Positions 5,211 to 5,721 of a stretch of DNA of 5,721 nucleotides are shown piece by piece (positions within the stretch are counted from its first letter, which is position 1; every line of letters begins with the position of its first letter). The notes beneath the pieces were generated by a model, which had not been told where the DNA came from, made no database searches, and saw nothing but the letters and a program-made list of their open reading frames with translations. Source of the DNA: Actinomycetes bacterium (GTDB lineage Bacteria; Actinomycetota; Acidimicrobiia; Acidimicrobiales; Palsa-688). The stretch spans positions 1-5,721 of the forward strand of contig JAKAXG010000326.1 of assembly GCA_021827225.1 (NCBI GenBank), written 5' to 3'. The translations under genes and the position numbers were made by a program.

Positions 5211-5721
5211 CGCTCCACCTCGACACTCGACGGTTCGGGGTCACCGTGTGGCCGGCCTGTGAGGGAGAGGAACACCTCGTCGAGCGTCGGGCGGCGGATG
5301 CCGAGATCGTCGAGGGGGATCCCGGCTTCTTGGAGGCGGCGGCCGGTGTCGAGCAGTAGGTCGGTGCCTTCTCCGGCTGGGATACTGATCTGTCGTTGCT
5401 CGGCATCGGATCGGGGTGGCGTCGGGCTGAGGTCACCCAGCACGGTGACTGCCCGTTCCAGGTCGCTCGCCTTGGTGACCCGCGCTTCCAGGGTGGCGCC
5501 GCCAATCCGGGTCTTGAGCTGATCGGCCGTCCCGTCGGCGATCACCGTGCCCTTGTCGATCACGACGATCCGGTCGGCAAGCTGCTCGGCCTCCTCCATG
5601 TACTGCGTGGTCAGCAACACCGTCGCGCCGGCGCCCACCCTCTCGCGGACGAGCCGCCACAGGTCGTTACGCGACCGGGGATCGAGCCCGGTCGTCGGCT
5701 CGTCCAGGACGAGAACCAGAT
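5207..5721 (-). CDS. DrrA-like ABC transporter ATP-binding protein, 5' end outside window
   Basis: Open from the right edge to TGA 5209-5207; the C-terminal 170 residues are visible, and the Walker A, Q-loop and LSGGQ signature lie outside. Seen: Walker B and D-loop LVLVLDEPTTGLDPRSR at the edge (Asp 5702-5704, catalytic Glu 5699-5701), then VLLTTQYMEEAEQLADRIVV. Here the switch (H-loop) histidine position is Gln (5603-5605), a form I know from DrrA-type ATPases. The C-terminal extension ends with RRPTLDEVFLSLTGR, containing the LDEVF motif (5270-5284) characteristic of DrrA-family proteins. The tail after it is short and acidic. The stop overlaps the permease start by 4 nt. Role: powers export through the partner permease. 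The call is firm; only the start and N-terminal motifs are unseen. Confidence 0.93.
   Translation of the reverse strand, partial: LVLVLDEPTTGLDPRSRNDLWRLVRERVGAGATVLLTTQYMEEAEQLADRIVVIDKGTVIADGTADQLKTRIGGATLEARVTKASDLERAVTVLGDLSPTPPRSDAEQRQISIPAGEGTDLLLDTGRRLQEAGIPLDDLGIRRPTLDEVFLSLTGRPHGDPEPSSVEVER

Noticed and set aside
4497..5522. Plus-strand open frame of 341 codons over the ABC genes
   Set aside because: It is the antisense of the permease and ATPase genes, rich in Gly/Asp/Glu/Arg, with no recognisable domain, while the opposite strand carries clear ABC motifs.
1..5721. tRNA, rRNA, CRISPR array or riboswitch
   Set aside because: No cloverleaf with a recognisable T-arm, no rRNA-like conserved stretch and no regularly spaced repeats were found by eye on either strand.

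Overview
The window is high-GC DNA with the codon use of an actinobacterium (third positions mostly G or C). A deazaflavin (F420)-type reductase, a DrrAB-type ABC exporter and an IS630-group element of the sort common in Streptomyces, Frankia and their relatives point the same way. No species can be named from the sequence alone.

Left part (1-1845): two minus-strand genes form a likely operon, a 115-aa cupin (333-680) followed 31 nt later by a DUF385/Ddn-like F420H2-dependent reductase (301 to beyond the left edge). A ~150-bp divergent intergenic region with a TATA-centred imperfect palindrome separates them from a plus-strand multi-pass membrane protein with a DUF2157-like N-terminus (835-1845).

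Middle (1846-3720): a 1,153-bp IS630-family element (2074-3226) has near-perfect terminal repeats and a duplicated TA target. Its transposase is dead: three frameshifts, one in-frame stop, a lost codon and probably an N-terminal deletion. The element sits exactly at the stop codon of a minus-strand SRPBCC-family gene (3226-3720). It restores the TAG but separates the gene from a terminator-like hairpin now on the far side of the element (2046-2063). Removing the element recreates a compact convergent arrangement: membrane protein gene, terminators, SRPBCC gene.

Right part (3721-5721): a ~680-bp stretch without a convincing gene holds a doubtful minus-strand ORF overlapping the permease stop, a short plus-strand ORF with strong GC3 bias, and a 10-bp palindrome. 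Next come a DrrB-like ABC-2 permease (4404-5210) and the 3' part of its DrrA-like ATPase (5207 to beyond the right edge). They are joined by an ATGA overlap and probably form one drug or lipid exporter.

I see no strongly supported new system. The best second-look items are the stop-codon insertion, the cupin/F420 pair, and the unexplained region 3946-4407.
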